A stretch of 7,498 nt of DNA, taken from contig DAOVHN010000114.1 of assembly GCA_030671915.1 (NCBI GenBank), forward strand, positions 1 to 7,498, in the 5' to 3' direction. Of this stretch, positions 6,669 through 7,498 are shown one piece after another. Position numbers and translations under genes: made by a program. This stretch comes from Pseudomonadota bacterium (GTDB taxonomy: Bacteria; Pseudomonadota; Alphaproteobacteria; UBA8366; JADFVY01). Under the pieces are notes generated by a model. The model ran no database searches and was not told the DNA's origin. It saw only the letters and a list, made by a program, of their open reading frames with translations. Each line of letters opens with the position of its first letter. Position 1 is the stretch's first letter.

Positions 6669-7498
6669 TTGCAGATAAAAACTATCGGCATTATCGGCGC
6701 CGGCCAGATGGGTAACGGTATCGCGCATGTCGCCGCGCTCGCGGGTCGTGACATTCGGCTGCTGGATGTCGAGCAGGAGCAGCTCGACAAGGCCATGGCG
6801 GTCGTTGAAAAGAACATGGAGCGCCAGGTCCGCCGGGACCTGATCTCGACCGACGACAAGGCGGCGGCGCTGGGGCGCATCAAGACCGGGCTGGATTACG
6901 CCATGTTCGGGGATTGCGACCTGGTGATCGAGGCCGCAACCGAGAACGAGGAGGTCAAGCGCAACATCCTCAAGACCCTGGTGCCGCATCTGAACGAGCA
7001 CGCCCTGGTCGCGACAAATACCTCGTCGCTGTCGATCACCCGCCTGGGCACGGTCACCGACCGCCCGGAACGTTTTATCGGCATGCATTTCATGAACCCG
7101 GTGCCGCTGATGAAGTTGGTCGAGCTGATCCGCGGGCTGGCCACCAACGACGATACCTTCCAGGCGATCCGCAAGCTGTCGGAAGAAATGGGCAAAACCA
7201 CCGCCGTTTCCGAGGACTTCCCGGCCTTCATCGTCAACCGCATCCTGCTGCCGATGATCAACGAGGCGGTCTATACGCTTTATGAGGGCGTGGGCGGCGT
7301 CGAGGCGATCGACACGGCGATGAAGCTGGGCGCCAACCACCCGATGGGGCCGCTGGAACTGGCCGACTTCATCGGGCTGGATGTCTGCCTGTCGGTAATG
7401 CAGGTGCTGTATGACGGCCTAGCCGATACGAAATACCGCCCCTGCCCGCTGCTGGTGAAATATGTCGAGGCCGGCTGGCTGGGCCGCAAAACGGGCCG
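6669..7498 (+). CDS. hbd: 3-Hydroxybutyryl-CoA dehydrogenase (cut by window edge)
   Basis: NAD(P)-dependent interconversion of acetoacetyl-CoA and (S)-3-hydroxybutyryl-CoA, or related 3-hydroxyacyl-CoA substrates; cytosolic. 276 codons are visible out of about 285-295 expected. The Rossmann motif is IGIIGAGQMGNGIA (6-19), with D33 ending beta-2. The catalytic set aligns by eye with human HAD S137, H158, E170 and N208 as S119 (NTSSLS), H140 (GMHFMNPVP), E152 (LVELIRG) and N190 (FIVNRIL), with identical spacing. The C-terminal domain shows AMKLGANHPMGPLELADFIG (217-236). The start is TTG 6669 with GGGG (6657-6660) 8 nt before. No in-frame ATG or GTG lies between the etfA stop and this point, and the next ATG is inside the nucleotide loop. 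It lies 48 nt after etfA, probably in the same operon. A single-domain enzyme, not the fused FadB type. Confidence 0.95.
   Translation, partial: MQIKTIGIIGAGQMGNGIAHVAALAGRDIRLLDVEQEQLDKAMAVVEKNMERQVRRDLISTDDKAAALGRIKTGLDYAMFGDCDLVIEAATENEEVKRNILKTLVPHLNEHALVATNTSSLSITRLGTVTDRPERFIGMHFMNPVPLMKLVELIRGLATNDDTFQAIRKLSEEMGKTTAVSEDFPAFIVNRILLPMINEAVYTLYEGVGGVEAIDTAMKLGANHPMGPLELADFIGLDVCLSVMQVLYDGLADTKYRPCPLLVKYVEAGWLGRKTG

Overview
The window is GC-rich and reads as alphaproteobacterial chromosome. Each recognised protein matches the alphaproteobacterial form of its family almost end to end, and the gene content is a central-carbon block for short-chain acyl-CoA metabolism. An alphaproteobacterium of the Rhodospirillales kind is the best guess. 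This rests on family resemblance and gene order by eye, not on a search.

Layout. (1) 1-791, minus strand: N-terminal 263 codons of ethylmalonyl-CoA mutase (ecm), cut by the window edge. (2) 792-957: divergent control region with phased TGTCAT-type repeats and a possible ccr promoter. (3) 958-3889, plus strand: crotonyl-CoA carboxylase/reductase (ccr), then methylsuccinyl-CoA dehydrogenase (mcd) 7 nt later, with the mcd ribosome binding site inside the last ccr codons. (4) 3914-4725: a promoter that probably gives a leaderless mRNA, a 66-residue twin-transmembrane (HIG1-type) protein, and a PduO-type cob(I)alamin adenosyltransferase. (5) 4726-4925: 200 nt intergenic region with a TTGACA-type promoter. 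(6) 4926-6620: etfB and etfA, separated by 3 nt. (7) 6669-7498: a 3-hydroxybutyryl-CoA dehydrogenase starting at TTG, cut by the right edge after 276 codons.

How the genes work together. Ccr reductively carboxylates crotonyl-CoA to ethylmalonyl-CoA. Ecm, a coenzyme B12 enzyme, rearranges ethylmalonyl-CoA to methylsuccinyl-CoA, after an epimerase that is not in this window. Mcd oxidises methylsuccinyl-CoA to mesaconyl-CoA. These are the signature steps of the ethylmalonyl-CoA pathway, used for acetyl-CoA assimilation without isocitrate lyase. The adenosyltransferase makes the adenosylcobalamin Ecm needs, ETF takes the electrons from Mcd, and the 3-hydroxyacyl-CoA dehydrogenase works one step before crotonyl-CoA. 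The window therefore holds a known pathway plus its cofactor and electron supply.

I found no CRISPR array, tRNA, rRNA, insertion sequence, phage gene or defence system, and nothing that looks like a new system. The points worth a second look are regulatory and architectural: the phased repeats, the probable leaderless gene, and the small membrane protein between mcd and the adenosyltransferase. There is no gene-free stretch over 300 nt.
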